Below, piece by piece: positions 30,827 to 41,564 of a DNA stretch of 64,000 nt; positions within the stretch are counted from its first letter, which is position 1; the number at the start of each line of letters is the position of its first letter. Location: contig NZ_JANUCT010000014.1 in assembly GCF_024808875.1 (NCBI RefSeq), positions 1 through 64,000 of the forward strand, in the 5' to 3' direction. The notes under the pieces were generated by a model, which searched no databases, was not told where the DNA came from, and saw only the letters and a program-made list of their open reading frames with translations. Origin of the DNA: Methylohalomonas lacus. GTDB lineage: Bacteria > Pseudomonadota > Gammaproteobacteria > Methylohalomonadales > Methylohalomonadaceae. Both the position numbers and the translations under genes were made by a program.

Positions 30827-32325
30827 CTAAAGGTCAGCGCATAGCCTGCCGCCTGCAGGTAACCGGCCTCAGTCTCCAGGTCGGCACCGGTCAGCGGGTG
30901 AGCTTCCAGCCAGCCGTCGGGAAAGACAATTTCGATGTTCCTGTCATTGACCGTCAGCTGAAAGGACGGCAATTCGGCAGAGGTGCGGCTGCGATTCAGT
31001 ACGATGGCTAGACGCAACAGGATGCATAAAAGCAGGATGCGGTCGGTGCCATTATCGGGCAGGTTATCGAAATCCGAGCTGCTGATTTTGCGCCGGTGAT
31101 TGCGGATCAGCGTGGCGACGTAATGCTGCTCCTGGCGTGAGAAGCCGGGTAGATCGGAGTTGTGAACGAGATAGGCGCCGTGTTTCTGGTAGCCGCTATG
31201 GGCGATGGCCTGACCTATCTCATGGAGACGTGCGGCCCACGATAGCAGGGATTGTTCATGGTGGTCAGCACTGTCACTGCTGGACTCGTTGATTTTCTCG
31301 AGACAATAGCGGGCGGTTTGTTCAATACGTGTAGCATGTTCGATATCAACGCTGTAACGCTGCTGTAGATCAGCGACTGTTTGTTCACGCACATCCCGCT
31401 GCTGATCGCGGCCGATCAATTCATGCAACAGTCCCTCGCGCAGGGCCCCATCGGACACCGCCATCTCGCCGATACCGAGTGCCTCGAACAGGGCGCTCAA
31501 CACGGCAACGCCGCCGGCGAACACGGGTTTGCGGTTGCTCGACAGGCCATCAAGCTTGATATTGTCAATTTCCCCGGCCCTGACGAGTACCTCGCGCAAT
31601 TGCTCCAGTCCCGCCGGCGTGATGCCGCCCTGGGTCCAGCCCTGGGCATTGAGAACCTTGTTGATACTGAGGATTGTCCCGGAAGCACCGATCGCCGATT
31701 CCCAGCCAGTACGTCGATAGGGTGTCTCTATGGCTTCCAGTTCCTGGCGTGCAAACAGGATCGCCTTGCGCATGCGTTTGGCGTTAATCTTGCCATCTGC
31801 AAAAAACTGGTGGGTCATGCTGACACAGCCCATGTACAGGCTTTCGGTCAGTTGCGGCTGGAAGTCACGGCCAATGATGACTTCGGTACTGCCGCCGCCG
31901 ATGTCCACCACCAGTCGTTGCTCACCTTCCTTGAAGACCGTATGGGCAACCCCCAGATAGATTAAGCGCGCCTCTTCGCGGCCGGCAATGATTTCGATAC
32001 GATGACCAAGCGCATGCCGTGCCCGGCTGAGAAAAGCGGCGCTGTTGCGCGCCTGGCGCAGGGTGTTGGTACCGACCGCGCGTACGTGACGGCTCGGCAT
32101 TTCGCTGATGCGCTGGCCGAAACGTTCCAGGCAGGCGATGGTACGCTCGACTGTCGCGTCATCGAGGTTACGCTGTTCGTCGAGGCCGTCAGCAAGGCGC
32201 ACCATTTCCTTCATGCGGTCGACGATCTGGACACGTCCGTCTGCATACTTGGCGACGACCATATGAAAGCTGTTCGAGCCCAGATCGACGGCGGCAAAAA
32301 ACGGCGATTCGCTGTTGCTTGTCAT
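30823..32325 (-). CDS. ppx: exopolyphosphatase / guanosine pentaphosphatase family
   Basis: 500 residues. The ASKHA-fold N-terminal half has AAVDLGSNSFHMVVAKY near residue 12, the adenosine/phosphate loop VVDIGGGSTEVIIG near 139, and GASGTILSI near 209. The C-terminal half is an HD-type helical domain (HHEQSLLSWAARLHEIG near residue 353). It removes terminal phosphates from polyphosphate and, in the GppA branch, from pppGpp; the pairing with ppk favours Ppx. The last coding residues are followed directly by a family C repeat that carries the stop. Confidence 0.9.
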   Translation of the reverse strand: MTSNSESPFFAAVDLGSNSFHMVVAKYADGRVQIVDRMKEMVRLADGLDEQRNLDDATVERTIACLERFGQRISEMPSRHVRAVGTNTLRQARNSAAFLSRARHALGHRIEIIAGREEARLIYLGVAHTVFKEGEQRLVVDIGGGSTEVIIGRDFQPQLTESLYMGCVSMTHQFFADGKINAKRMRKAILFARQELEAIETPYRRTGWESAIGASGTILSINKVLNAQGWTQGGITPAGLEQLREVLVRAGEIDNIKLDGLSSNRKPVFAGGVAVLSALFEALGIGEMAVSDGALREGLLHELIGRDQQRDVREQTVADLQQRYSVDIEHATRIEQTARYCLEKINESSSDSADHHEQSLLSWAARLHEIGQAIAHSGYQKHGAYLVHNSDLPGFSRQEQHYVATLIRNHRRKISSSDFDNLPDNGTDRILLLCILLRLAIVLNRSRTSAELPSFQLTVNDRNIEIVFPDGWLEAHPLTGADLETEAGYLQAAGYALTFR

Positions 32326-32411
32326 AGTTATCGGCTGGTTGCAGGCGACGACGAGATTACGTGGAAACAGCTACGGAGTAAACTGCGATCCACACTGTTG
32401 GGGATATACTG

Positions 32412-32930
32412 ATGACCGCACATACGAAAACACTGATTATTATGCGCCATGGCAAGTCCGACTGGAACAGCGGTGTCTCCAGGGACTTTGATCGGCCGCT
32501 GAACGATCGTGGCAGCAAGGATGTTCCGCGTATGGCGAAGTGGTTGCATACTCAGAAGCTGTTACCGCAACGCTTGATCAGCTCGCCGGCCAGACGCGCG
32601 GCAGACACCGCGAAGCTGATTGCTGAAAACAGCGGTTTGGGTCAGGAAGCCATTGTCCATGACGAGGCGATTTATGAGGCCGGCCGCGAAGATCTGTGCG
32701 CCGTCCTTGCGCGACATGCGGGCGACTCGAGCTGCCTGTTGCTGGTTGGGCATAATCCGGCGCTGGATGATTTGCTGGAGTATCTGGTCAGCGGTCGCCT
32801 GCCACTGACCGCTGGCGGCAAACTGATGACCACGGCGGCAGTCGCCGTGCTTGAGTGTGCTGACTGGCAGCTGCCCCGGGGCAGCTGCCAGTTGCGACAT
32901 TTGCAAAGACCCAGGGATCTCGAGGACTGA
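32412..32930 (+). CDS. sixA: SixA-like histidine phosphatase
   Basis: 172 residues of the histidine phosphatase superfamily: the catalytic RHG motif is IMRHGKSDWN near residues 10-19, the arginine region is SSPARRAADTAKL near 58, and the second His is in LLVGHNPALDDLLEYL near 110. SixA-type enzymes dephosphorylate phosphohistidine on carrier or phosphorelay proteins; the true substrate here is unknown. It is divergent from ppx by 86 bp and nearly touches the convergent methyltransferase gene. A 30-bp perfect palindrome lies in its 3' end. Confidence 0.82.
   Translation: MTAHTKTLIIMRHGKSDWNSGVSRDFDRPLNDRGSKDVPRMAKWLHTQKLLPQRLISSPARRAADTAKLIAENSGLGQEAIVHDEAIYEAGREDLCAVLARHAGDSSCLLLVGHNPALDDLLEYLVSGRLPLTAGGKLMTTAAVAVLECADWQLPRGSCQLRHLQRPRDLED
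32863..32892. repeat. 30-bp perfect palindrome in the 3' end of sixA
   Basis: The 15-base arm ACTGGCAGCTGCCCC is followed without a loop by its exact reverse complement, centred between 32877 and 32878. It encodes WQLPRGSCQ in SixA and lies 38 bp before the sixA stop and 45 bp beyond the stop of the convergent methyltransferase gene. Its position suggests a shared transcription barrier for two convergent genes that are only 6 bp apart; there is no U-tract. Confidence 0.8.
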
Positions 32931-32936
32931 AGGCGG

Positions 32937-33779
32937 TTACTTCTCCGCGACGATATAGGCCAGCCAGCCAGCGTCAGCGTCACCTTCCTCGGCCGGGTAA
33001 AACTCGCCGTCGCCTTCCTCGGTTTCCTCGTCCTCGCCCTGCCAGTAGACGGTCGCCTTGCTGAAACCGGCCTCGAGAAGTAGCTCGCGGATCTCCGGCA
33101 GGCTCCACAGCCGCCATTCGTAGCTGAAAGCCTTCTCCAGTTTCGAGCCGTCTTTCATCTTGAAATGAATATGACAGCGCATGTGGTTATTGATCGGATT
33201 GAAGTAGGCCTGTTCCCAGATATAGGTATGATTCTTGAACTTGGTGCGCTCCTTGAGGACCCGCGGTGCCTCGTAGCCACCAAAGGCGTCGAGAAACAGG
33301 ATGCCGTCATCGGCGAGTGTGGCCCGGACGCGCTCGAAATAGTTGCGCAATACAGGGCGATCCTCGAACAGCCAGTAGCTGAAGTTCATCGCCAGGACGA
33401 TGTCCATGACGCCCGTCTCGACCTCGAGCACGTCCTCATTGCGTAGCTCGATGCGCTTGGCCTGGGCCGGCTTCAGTTCGCCGACCTTGTGCTTACGGCC
33501 CCATTCCAGCACCTCGGTGTCGAGATCGACACCGACGGCATGGTTGGTATTCCTTCGGCGCACCCACTCACAGGAGGTGTTGGCGGTACCGCAGAAGTCC
33601 TCGCGCAGCTGTTTGGCGGTACGGCCGCGTAACTCGGTAAAGGTTGCATCGACAAAATCGATCTCGGCCTCGACGCATTGTACGGATTCTTCGTACAGTA
33701 CGTGGCGATCGGCCTGTTCCGCCATTGTGGGCTTGTTCTGCTTTTTATTCTTGCTCTTGTCTTTGTTCTTGGACGACAT
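32937..33779 (-). CDS. class I SAM-dependent methyltransferase
   Basis: 280 residues. A lysine-rich, disordered N-terminus (residues 1-18) precedes a Rossmann-fold methyltransferase domain: KQLREDFCGTANTSCEWVRR near residue 59 (motif I region), AVGVDLDTEVLEWGRKH near 80 (acidic end of beta-2), MDIVLAMNFSYWLFEDR near 124, and FLDAFGGYEAPRVL near 155. An acidic loop (GEDEETEEGDGEF) lies near the C-terminus. The substrate cannot be told. The gene is convergent with sixA and has its own upstream region shared with the S51 peptidase gene. Confidence 0.75.
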   Translation of the reverse strand: MSSKNKDKSKNKKQNKPTMAEQADRHVLYEESVQCVEAEIDFVDATFTELRGRTAKQLREDFCGTANTSCEWVRRRNTNHAVGVDLDTEVLEWGRKHKVGELKPAQAKRIELRNEDVLEVETGVMDIVLAMNFSYWLFEDRPVLRNYFERVRATLADDGILFLDAFGGYEAPRVLKERTKFKNHTYIWEQAYFNPINNHMRCHIHFKMKDGSKLEKAFSYEWRLWSLPEIRELLLEAGFSKATVYWQGEDEETEEGDGEFYPAEEGDADAGWLAYIVAEK

Positions 33780-33920
33780 TCACCGGACTCCTTGCGGCTG
33801 CTAGTATAGCTTGGCATTAGAATGGGTTTGTGAGTATCGACGGATTATACCCTGTTCAGCAGCGGAAGGCTTTTCTGGTCTGCGTTCTGTAACAATCGGG
33901 TAACAGGCCATTGAACAAAG

Positions 33921-34700
33921 ATGACAGGATCGAATGTGAATAGACGAATCATATCCATCGGTGGTGGCCGGCTACGCGCCAGCGGCCGGCAGCGAGCGCA
34001 GACGACAGCGATCGATGAAGCCGTCGTCCGGGCTACCGGCAAGCGCCGGCCGCGCGCCCTGTTTATACCCACCGCCAGTCTCGATGACAGCGATTACTGC
34101 GAGGCTTTTCGCCGGCAGTACGGTGATGAACTGGGCTGCCGGATCGATATGCTATTGCTCTACCAGGACCGCCCGGCCAGGAAGCGTATACGGGAGAAAA
34201 TCCTCGACGCGGATATCATCTATGTCGGCGGCGGCAACACGCTGCGCATGATGAAGCTGTGGCGCAGCCTCGGCGTTGACCGTTATCTCGACCAGGCACG
34301 CCGGCGCGGTGCTATACAGGCGGGCTTGAGTGCCGGTGCCATCTGCTGGTTTCGGTATGGCAACAGTGACTCGCGCTTTTACAGCAACCCCGATGAAGCC
34401 GCGTTGATTCGCGTGCAAGGCCTGCACTTCGTCAACGCCCTGTGCTGTCCGCATTACGATGCCGAGGCCAATCGCGCGCCCGCGCTCAAGATGATGATGC
34501 GGCGTACCCCGGGTGTCGCCGTGGCGCTGGATAACTGTGCGGCGATCGAGATCGATAATGACCGTTACCGCGCACTGACCAGCAAGCGCGGTGCACATGC
34601 CTATCGCATCTGCTGGTCGGCAGGTCACTACTACAAGGAAAAACTGAGCCGGGACTGGCAGCCGCTGACAACTTTTCTGGACAAGCGGCAGCGGCTATAA
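33921..34700 (+). CDS. peptidase S51-like protein (dipeptidase E family)
   Basis: 259 residues in the class-I-glutamine-amidotransferase-like fold. The nucleophile elbow is AGLSAGAICWF near residue 138 (Ser140), the glycine-rich strand is ADIIYVGGGNTLRM near residue 97, and ALCCPHYDAEANR near 174 contributes the likely His. Such enzymes cleave Asp-X dipeptides or related peptides; specificity is not visible. A GTG or the ATG at 33921 may start it; the ATG is kept. A bidirectional terminator separates it from groEL. Confidence 0.78.
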   Translation: MTGSNVNRRIISIGGGRLRASGRQRAQTTAIDEAVVRATGKRRPRALFIPTASLDDSDYCEAFRRQYGDELGCRIDMLLLYQDRPARKRIREKILDADIIYVGGGNTLRMMKLWRSLGVDRYLDQARRRGAIQAGLSAGAICWFRYGNSDSRFYSNPDEAALIRVQGLHFVNALCCPHYDAEANRAPALKMMMRRTPGVAVALDNCAAIEIDNDRYRALTSKRGAHAYRICWSAGHYYKEKLSRDWQPLTTFLDKRQRL

Positions 34701-34738
34701 GGCATTGACTGTTCGAGTGACGAGAAACGTAAAATAAA

Positions 34739-34766
34739 AAAAGCCCCGCACGGAGGCGGGGCTTTT
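34739..34766. terminator. bidirectional terminator between the S51 gene and groEL
   Basis: AAAAGCCCCGC (34739-34749) and GCGGGGCTTTT (34756-34766) form an 11-bp stem with a 6-base loop. U-tracts follow on both strands, longer on the minus strand, so it can end both convergent transcripts. Confidence 0.9.
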
Positions 34767-34805
34767 GCTTGCAGCCTGAAGGCTGAACGGGCGTCAGGCC
34801 GGCAT

Positions 34806-36464
<1,659 letters not shown>

Positions 36465-36502
36465 TTAACTCCTGATTTCTATATGTCGCGGTTTCGTGTT
36501 GT

Positions 36503-36793
36503 TCAGTCTTCGATGATGGCCATGACGTCTTCTTCGCGCAGCACCAGGTAGTCGTCCGCGCCGACCTTGACCTCGGTACCGGAATACTTGCCGAACAGCA
36601 CCTTGTCGCCCTTCTTGACGTCGAGGGCGCGGGTTTCGCCATTGTCGAGCACCTTGCCATTGCCCACGGCGATGACTTCACCCTTGATGGGCTTCTCGGC
36701 GGCACTGTCCGGGATCACGATACCGCCGGCACTGGTGCGTTCTTCTTCGAAGCGTTTGATGATAATGCGGTCATGAAGTGGACGTATATTCAT
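36503..36793 (-). CDS. groS: 10-kDa co-chaperonin GroES
   Basis: The ATG at 36791-36793 gives 96 residues opening [24 protein letters not shown]; 23 further upstream codons in the frame overlap the regulatory region and are not part of the gene. The mobile loop ([14 protein letters not shown]) and [19 protein letters not shown] are typical. It caps the GroEL ring. The start is about 63 bp downstream of the CIRCE operator. Confidence 0.97.
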   Translation of the reverse strand: MNIRPLHDRIIIKRFEEERTSAGGIVIPDSAAEKPIKGEVIAVGNGKVLDNGETRALDVKKGDKVLFGKYSGTEVKVGADDYLVLREEDVMAIIED

Positions 36794-36855
36794 GAAAAAT
36801 CTCCCATTTTTGTCCGTAGTTTGGATGACGCCGGGGGCGCCGATTCTGAAATTTG

Positions 36856-36882
36856 TTAGCACTCAGTGCTTTTGAGTGCTAA
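36856..36882 (-). promoter_or_regulatory. CIRCE operator of groESL
   Basis: TTAGCACTC (36856-36864) and GAGTGCTAA (36874-36882) are a perfect 9-bp inverted repeat with a 9-base spacer, exactly the CIRCE consensus bound by HrcA. It lies upstream of groES on the minus strand and overlaps the fxsA stop codon (TAG, 36879-36881). HrcA itself is not in the window. Control of groESL by HrcA in place of, or beside, sigma-32 is inferred. Confidence 0.95.
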
Positions 36883-37370
36883 TTATAGTTTTCCCTGTCG
36901 CGGCCTTTCAACCCGGGATATTCATTGCCCTGGCCGCTGCCAGCGTCGGTATCAACCACCTCACCGTTGATGATGACGGTGGTGCGGCTGTTGCCGCCGC
37001 GGCGGTGGCGGCGGGCCAGGTGATACAGCAGGCGGACCGCCAGCGGCCGGCGCAGCGCTGGCACCAGCAGCAGGAACCCGGCGGCATCGGTGAAAAAGCC
37101 CGGCGTCAGCAGCAGCACGGCGGCCACCAGCAGCATCAGGCCCTCGACCATGTCGGTGGCCGGGATCTCGTCACGGTTCAGCTTGTCACGGATTCGGGTC
37201 AGGGTCGTGACACCCTGCAGGCGGATCAGGGTGACGCCGATGACGGCGGTCAGAATGATCAGGCCGATGGTCGGCAGCGCGCCGATAACACCGCCGATCT
37301 GGATGAACAGACCGATTTCCACCAGCGGGACAACGATGAAAATCAGTAGCAGGAGGACGGACGGGTGCAT
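36879..37370 (-). CDS. fxsA: FxsA family membrane protein
   Basis: 163 residues: LLLLIFIVVPLVEIGLFIQIGGVIG at the N-terminus, a second membrane segment, then LMLLVAAVLLLTPGFFTDAAGFLLLVPALRR, the FxsA signature TPGFxTD; a soluble C-terminal tail follows. E. coli FxsA was named for suppressing phage T7 exclusion when overproduced; its normal role is unclear. As in E. coli it is next to groES, and its stop codon lies inside the CIRCE element, so groESL regulation overlaps its 3' end. Confidence 0.9.
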   Translation of the reverse strand: MHPSVLLLLIFIVVPLVEIGLFIQIGGVIGALPTIGLIILTAVIGVTLIRLQGVTTLTRIRDKLNRDEIPATDMVEGLMLLVAAVLLLTPGFFTDAAGFLLLVPALRRPLAVRLLYHLARRHRRGGNSRTTVIINGEVVDTDAGSGQGNEYPGLKGRDRENYN

Positions 37371-37540
37371 CTATTCGCTCCGGAAGTGGTCACAAGGGCG
37401 TAAATTTTGGAATGAATGGCGCGGGATTGTACGAAAACAACCACAAGCTTATGTCTTGAACATTGATATGCGGGTTAAAATATCGTTTTCAAGGCCGGTC
37501 AGGGACGATCGTGTAATATTCATTGTAGCAAGAGAGTTCT

Positions 37541-37891
37541 ATGACCCAGCTAACGACCGAGAATTCAGACTACTTACTGGTAATGACAACCACGCCTGGC
37601 AGTATCACGGCCAAAAAGGTCGCCAATGAGCTCGTTGAAAAGGGCGTCGCCTCGTGCGTGCAGGTGTTGCCACAGATGTATTCGGTCTTCCGCTGGAAAG
37701 GCCGCGTCGAACATGAGGATGAACACCTGCTCCTGATCAAGACCGCTGCCGCCAGCTACTCGGCGGTGGAAGCCATCATCAAGGAGCAGCACCCCTACGA
37801 AGTGCCCGAGATCGTCGCCGTGCCCATCGTCGGTGGCCTGACCGAGTATCTCGGCTGGATCAGCCAGACCGCCGTCAGCAGCGACAAGTAG
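37541..37891 (+). CDS. cutA: divalent-cation tolerance protein CutA
   Basis: 116 residues of the trimeric CutA1 family: LLVMTTTPGSITAKKVANELVEKGVASCVQVLP, YSVFRWKGRVEHEDEHLLLIKT, HPYEVPEIVAVPI and YLGWI are all family landmarks. Named from copper tolerance in E. coli, though its biochemical action remains uncertain. It is followed by dsbD after 6 bp, the same order as in E. coli, and is divergent from fxsA across 170 bp. Confidence 0.94.
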   Translation: MTQLTTENSDYLLVMTTTPGSITAKKVANELVEKGVASCVQVLPQMYSVFRWKGRVEHEDEHLLLIKTAAASYSAVEAIIKEQHPYEVPEIVAVPIVGGLTEYLGWISQTAVSSDK

Positions 37892-37897
37892 CCGCGC

Positions 37898-39805
37898 ATG
37901 AAGCCTTTATTCAGTCACTTGTTATGGCTGGCGCTGCTGGTCGCGCCGCTGGCCGGGGCCGGCGAGAATTCGCTGGCCGAGCGGGTCGGCGGACTGTTCA
38001 GCGGCGCCGGCGGCGGCGATGATATCCTCGACCCGGACGACGCCTTCCGCCTCAGTGTTGACGAGAGCAACCCGGCGCGGCTGGAACTGAGCTGGGAAAT
38101 CGCCGACGGTTACTATCTCTACCACGACAAGTTCGCCGTCACGGCAGCGACTGACGCGATCAGTGTCGGTGAGCTGCGGATTCCGGACGGGCAGATCGAG
38201 TCCGACCCGACATTCGGCGACGTCGAGGTTCACTACGACGCGGTGACGATCAGCGCCGCACTTACGCGCGCCGCCGCCGACCCCGGCCAGTTCGACCTCG
38301 AAGTACGCTACCAGGGCTGCAAGAAAGACTCGGTGTGTTACCCGCCACAGACCAAAAATGTGCCGCTGGCGCTGGCGGCCGTGGCCAGCCCGGACGTAGC
38401 GGATTCAGCAGTGGACGATGCTGAGCCGACGGCGGAGGACGGCGCAGACCGCGCACCCGCGTCAGCCCAGGATACGATCACTGAGCGCCTGACCAGCGGT
38501 GGTCTGCTGGCCAGCATTGTCGCATTCTTCGGTTTCGGCCTGCTGCTGTCGCTGACTCCGTGCGTGTTCCCGATGATCCCGATCCTGTCCGGCCTGATCG
38601 TTGGCCAAGCCGGTCACGGGGGTCATGGCGGCAGGTCGATCAGCGCCGGCAGCGGCCTGCTGCTGTCGCTGGCTTACGTGCTGGCCATGGCCCTGACCTA
38701 TGCCGTGCTCGGTGTCATCGCCGGGTCGTTCCATTTCAACCTGCAGGCGGCGTCGCAGAATCCCGCGGTGCTGCTGGCTTTTGCCGGCGTGTTCGTGCTG
38801 CTGGCGTTGTCGATGTTCGGCTTCTACGAACTGCAGCTGCCAGCAGCCTGGCAATCGCGGCTGCACTCCGTCGGCAGCCGCCGCGGCGGCAGTCTGCTCG
38901 GTGCCGCCGGCATGGGCGCGGTCTCCGCGATCATCGTCGGTCCCTGTGTGGCACCGCCGCTGGCCGGTGCGCTGCTTTACATCAGCCAGACCGGCGACGC
39001 GCTGCTCGGTGGCATGGCGCTGTTTGCCATGGGGCTCGGCTTTGGCGTGCCGTTGCTGGTCATCGGCACTTCGGCCGGCAGCCTGCTGCCGGCGGCCGGC
39101 GCCTGGATGGAAACCATCAAAAGGATCTTCGGTGTCGTCATGCTGGGCGTGGCCGTCTGGTTCCTGGAGCGCATCCTGCCGGGCGGTGTCAGCCTGATGC
39201 TGTGGGCCGGATTGCTGATCGTGACCGCGGTCTACATGGGTGCGCTCGACAGTCTCGGCGCCGATGCCCGCTGGCGCCGGTTATGGAAGGGACTCGGCCT
39301 GGTCTTACTGTTCTACGGCCTGATCCTTATCATCGGGGCCGTCAGCGGTGGTAAGGACCCGCTGCGGCCGCTGGCCGACTCGCGACTGTTGAGCCAGTCG
39401 GCGCCGGCGTCAGCGACAGACACCGCCGCGGCCGGCGGCGAATTGCCGTTCACAATGGTCAAGACGGTTGCCGATGTGCGCAGCGAACTGCGCGATGCTG
39501 CGCTCGAGGGTCGGCCGGTGATGCTGGATTTCTATGCCGACTGGTGCGTGGTCTGCCAGGAGCTGGAGGAATACACCTTCCGCGACCCGGCTGTGCACCG
39601 GGCGCTGGCGGACTTCGTCGTGCTCAAGGCGGACGTCACCGCCAACGACGCGGCGGACCGCGAACTGCTGCAGCACTACGAGCTGTTCGGGCCGCCGGCT
39701 ATGCTGTTTTTCAGTGACGGCGAGGAGGTGCGGCCGCTACGGCTGGTCGGTTTCATCGACGCCGAGGACTTTGTCGAACATATCGGTAGAATGCCCCAAT
39801 CATGA
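37898..39805 (+). CDS. dsbD: thiol:disulfide interchange protein DsbD
   Basis: 635 residues in three parts. After a signal peptide, the periplasmic alpha domain (residues about 30-150) has the CKKDSVCYPPQ cysteine pair. The eight-helix membrane domain (about 205-480) has its redox Cys in SLTPCVFPMIPIL and VGPCVAPPLAGAL. The C-terminal thioredoxin-like gamma domain has YADWCVVCQELEEYTF near residue 548. It carries electrons from cytoplasmic thioredoxin to the periplasm for disulfide isomerisation and cytochrome c assembly. The next gene overlaps by 4 bp. Confidence 0.95.
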   Translation: MKPLFSHLLWLALLVAPLAGAGENSLAERVGGLFSGAGGGDDILDPDDAFRLSVDESNPARLELSWEIADGYYLYHDKFAVTAATDAISVGELRIPDGQIESDPTFGDVEVHYDAVTISAALTRAAADPGQFDLEVRYQGCKKDSVCYPPQTKNVPLALAAVASPDVADSAVDDAEPTAEDGADRAPASAQDTITERLTSGGLLASIVAFFGFGLLLSLTPCVFPMIPILSGLIVGQAGHGGHGGRSISAGSGLLLSLAYVLAMALTYAVLGVIAGSFHFNLQAASQNPAVLLAFAGVFVLLALSMFGFYELQLPAAWQSRLHSVGSRRGGSLLGAAGMGAVSAIIVGPCVAPPLAGALLYISQTGDALLGGMALFAMGLGFGVPLLVIGTSAGSLLPAAGAWMETIKRIFGVVMLGVAVWFLERILPGGVSLMLWAGLLIVTAVYMGALDSLGADARWRRLWKGLGLVLLFYGLILIIGAVSGGKDPLRPLADSRLLSQSAPASATDTAAAGGELPFTMVKTVADVRSELRDAALEGRPVMLDFYADWCVVCQELEEYTFRDPAVHRALADFVVLKADVTANDAADRELLQHYELFGPPAMLFFSDGEEVRPLRLVGFIDAEDFVEHIGRMPQS

Positions 39806-40386
39806 ATAATCTGTTATTGACCCTGTTGGCCGTTATTATCACGGCCAGCGCTGCCGCTGGCGGTTACTGGCTACAGCAGACTAGTGACGGCACGGCTGAC
39901 GACCCCGCGCCGGCGTCGCAGTCGGCGGACGCGGCACCGGATCACGAAAGCATCATCGGTCAACGGCGGCCGACATTCTCGCTGCCCGGCATGGCCGGCG
40001 AACAACGCGCGATCAGCGACTGGGACGGCGACATCCTGGCGATTAACTTCTGGGCGACCTGGTGCCAGCCGTGCAAGGAGGAGGTGCCGGAGTTCGTCGA
40101 ACTGCAGGAAAAATACCGCGATCAGGGCGTCACGTTTATTGGCGTTGCCATCGACGAACAGGCGCCGGTAAGCGAGTTCATGGCGCGCTACGATATGAAC
40201 TATCCGGTATTGATCGGCGAACAGGCAGCCATCGACGCCGCCAAGGCCTACGGCAACCGCATCGGCGCGCTGCCGTATACCGCCTTCGTCGACCGCGACG
40301 GCAAGGTTGTCCACGTCCACCGCGGCCGCCTGCCCCTGGAGGAAGCCGACACTGTTATTAGTAAGCTGGTGGGTGCCTCGGGATGA
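39802..40386 (+). CDS. TlpA-like membrane-anchored thioredoxin
   Basis: 194 residues: an uncleaved N-terminal membrane anchor (MNNLLLTLLAVIITASAAAGG), an acidic linker, and a TlpA/ResA-type thioredoxin domain with the active site FWATWCQPCKEEVPEF near residue 85 and the cis-Pro region GALPYTAFVDRDGKV near 156. It likely reduces periplasmic cysteine pairs, for example in cytochrome c maturation. Its start overlaps dsbD by four bases, so DsbD is its probable electron donor. Confidence 0.9.
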   Translation: MNNLLLTLLAVIITASAAAGGYWLQQTSDGTADDPAPASQSADAAPDHESIIGQRRPTFSLPGMAGEQRAISDWDGDILAINFWATWCQPCKEEVPEFVELQEKYRDQGVTFIGVAIDEQAPVSEFMARYDMNYPVLIGEQAAIDAAKAYGNRIGALPYTAFVDRDGKVVHVHRGRLPLEEADTVISKLVGASG

Positions 40387-40529
40387 ATATGCCCCGTCGA
40401 ACCTGTTGATAAAGTCTGCTAACATGCCGGCACTTGTGGGCAACCATCAATAAATGACAAGTACTGGCGACTCCAGGGGCTGCTGAACGCTGCCCCGGGC
40501 GGTACCAGACGGCACAACGACGCACAAAT

Positions 40530-40979
40530 ATGGCACGCATCCTCGTCCTGCACGGACCCAATCTAAACATGCTCGGCGAACGCGAGCCGGAGGTCTACGG
40601 CCACGATACGCTGGATGACATCAATCGCCGTCTGCGTCAGGCGGCCACGGACAGTGGCCATACACTGGACTGTTTTCAGAGCAACGCCGAAAGTGATCTG
40701 ATCGATCACATCCAGGCCGCGCGCAAGGAAGGCGTCGGCTTCATTCTCTTTAATCCCGGCGCCTTCACGCATACCAGCATCGCGCTGCGCGATGCACTGC
40801 TCGCGGTCGCGATTCCGTTCATCGAGGTACACTTGTCGAATGTCTTTGCCCGCGAGGCGTTTCGCCGCCACTCCTACCTGTCGGATATCGCCGTGGCCGT
40901 GGTCAGCGGATTGGGCGCGCAGGGGTATGAACTGGCTCTGACAGCAGCCATCCAGCGGCTCGAAGATACCAGCGGGTAG
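40530..40979 (+). CDS. aroQ: 3-dehydroquinate dehydratase, type II
   Basis: 149 residues. [24 protein letters not shown] at the N-terminus carries the catalytic Tyr and Arg of the flexible loop; [16 protein letters not shown] near residue 77 and [23 protein letters not shown] near 101 complete the active site with the catalytic His. It makes 3-dehydroshikimate in the shikimate pathway. It precedes accB after 57 bp, the common gammaproteobacterial order aroQ-accB-accC. Confidence 0.96.
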   Translation: MARILVLHGPNLNMLGEREPEVYGHDTLDDINRRLRQAATDSGHTLDCFQSNAESDLIDHIQAARKEGVGFILFNPGAFTHTSIALRDALLAVAIPFIEVHLSNVFAREAFRRHSYLSDIAVAVVSGLGAQGYELALTAAIQRLEDTSG

Positions 40980-41036
40980 TGTCAGCCGGGCTGCCGAAAA
41001 ACGATTACAACAACAGAACATAATCCGGGTAAGGCT

Positions 41037-41501
41037 ATGGATATACGCAAGGTCAAAAAACTGATCGAATTGCTGGAAGAATCGGGGATCGCTGAAATCG
41101 AGATCCACGAGGGCGAGGAGAGCGTGCGCATCAGTCGCCAGGGCAGCAGTCAGCCGGCGCCGGTGGGCTACTACCACGCGCCGGCACAGCAGGAGGCGCC
41201 GGCGGCACCAGCAGCACCCGCGGCAGCGGAGACCGAATCCGCCGCGCCGGTCGAGGAAGGCCACATTATAAACGCGCCGATGGTCGGCACGTTTTATAGC
41301 AGCCCGTCGCCGGGCAGTCCCGCCTTTGTCGATGTCGGCCAGCCGGTCGCCGCCGGTGAAGTGATCTGTATCATCGAGGCGATGAAGATTATGAACCAGA
41401 TCGAGTGCGAGATTAACGGCACCGTGTCGAAGGTTCTGGTCGAGAACGGCGAGCCGGTTGAGTACGGTCAGCCGATGTTCGTCATCAAGCCGGCCAGCTA
41501 A
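41037..41501 (+). CDS. accB: biotin carboxyl carrier protein of acetyl-CoA carboxylase
   Basis: 154 residues. The N-terminal [23 protein letters not shown] region is followed by an Ala/Pro-rich linker (residues about 48-75) and the biotinyl domain, with the biotinylated Lys117 in EAMKIMNQ. It carries CO2 on biotin between biotin carboxylase and carboxyltransferase in fatty acid synthesis. accC follows after 63 bp. Confidence 0.97.
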   Translation: MDIRKVKKLIELLEESGIAEIEIHEGEESVRISRQGSSQPAPVGYYHAPAQQEAPAAPAAPAAAETESAAPVEEGHIINAPMVGTFYSSPSPGSPAFVDVGQPVAAGEVICIIEAMKIMNQIECEINGTVSKVLVENGEPVEYGQPMFVIKPAS

Positions 41502-41564
41502 CTTAAACATGAGCGAACGGCGGGCAGTCTCCGGGCCCGGCCGTTAACAAACCTGAATCTGACT

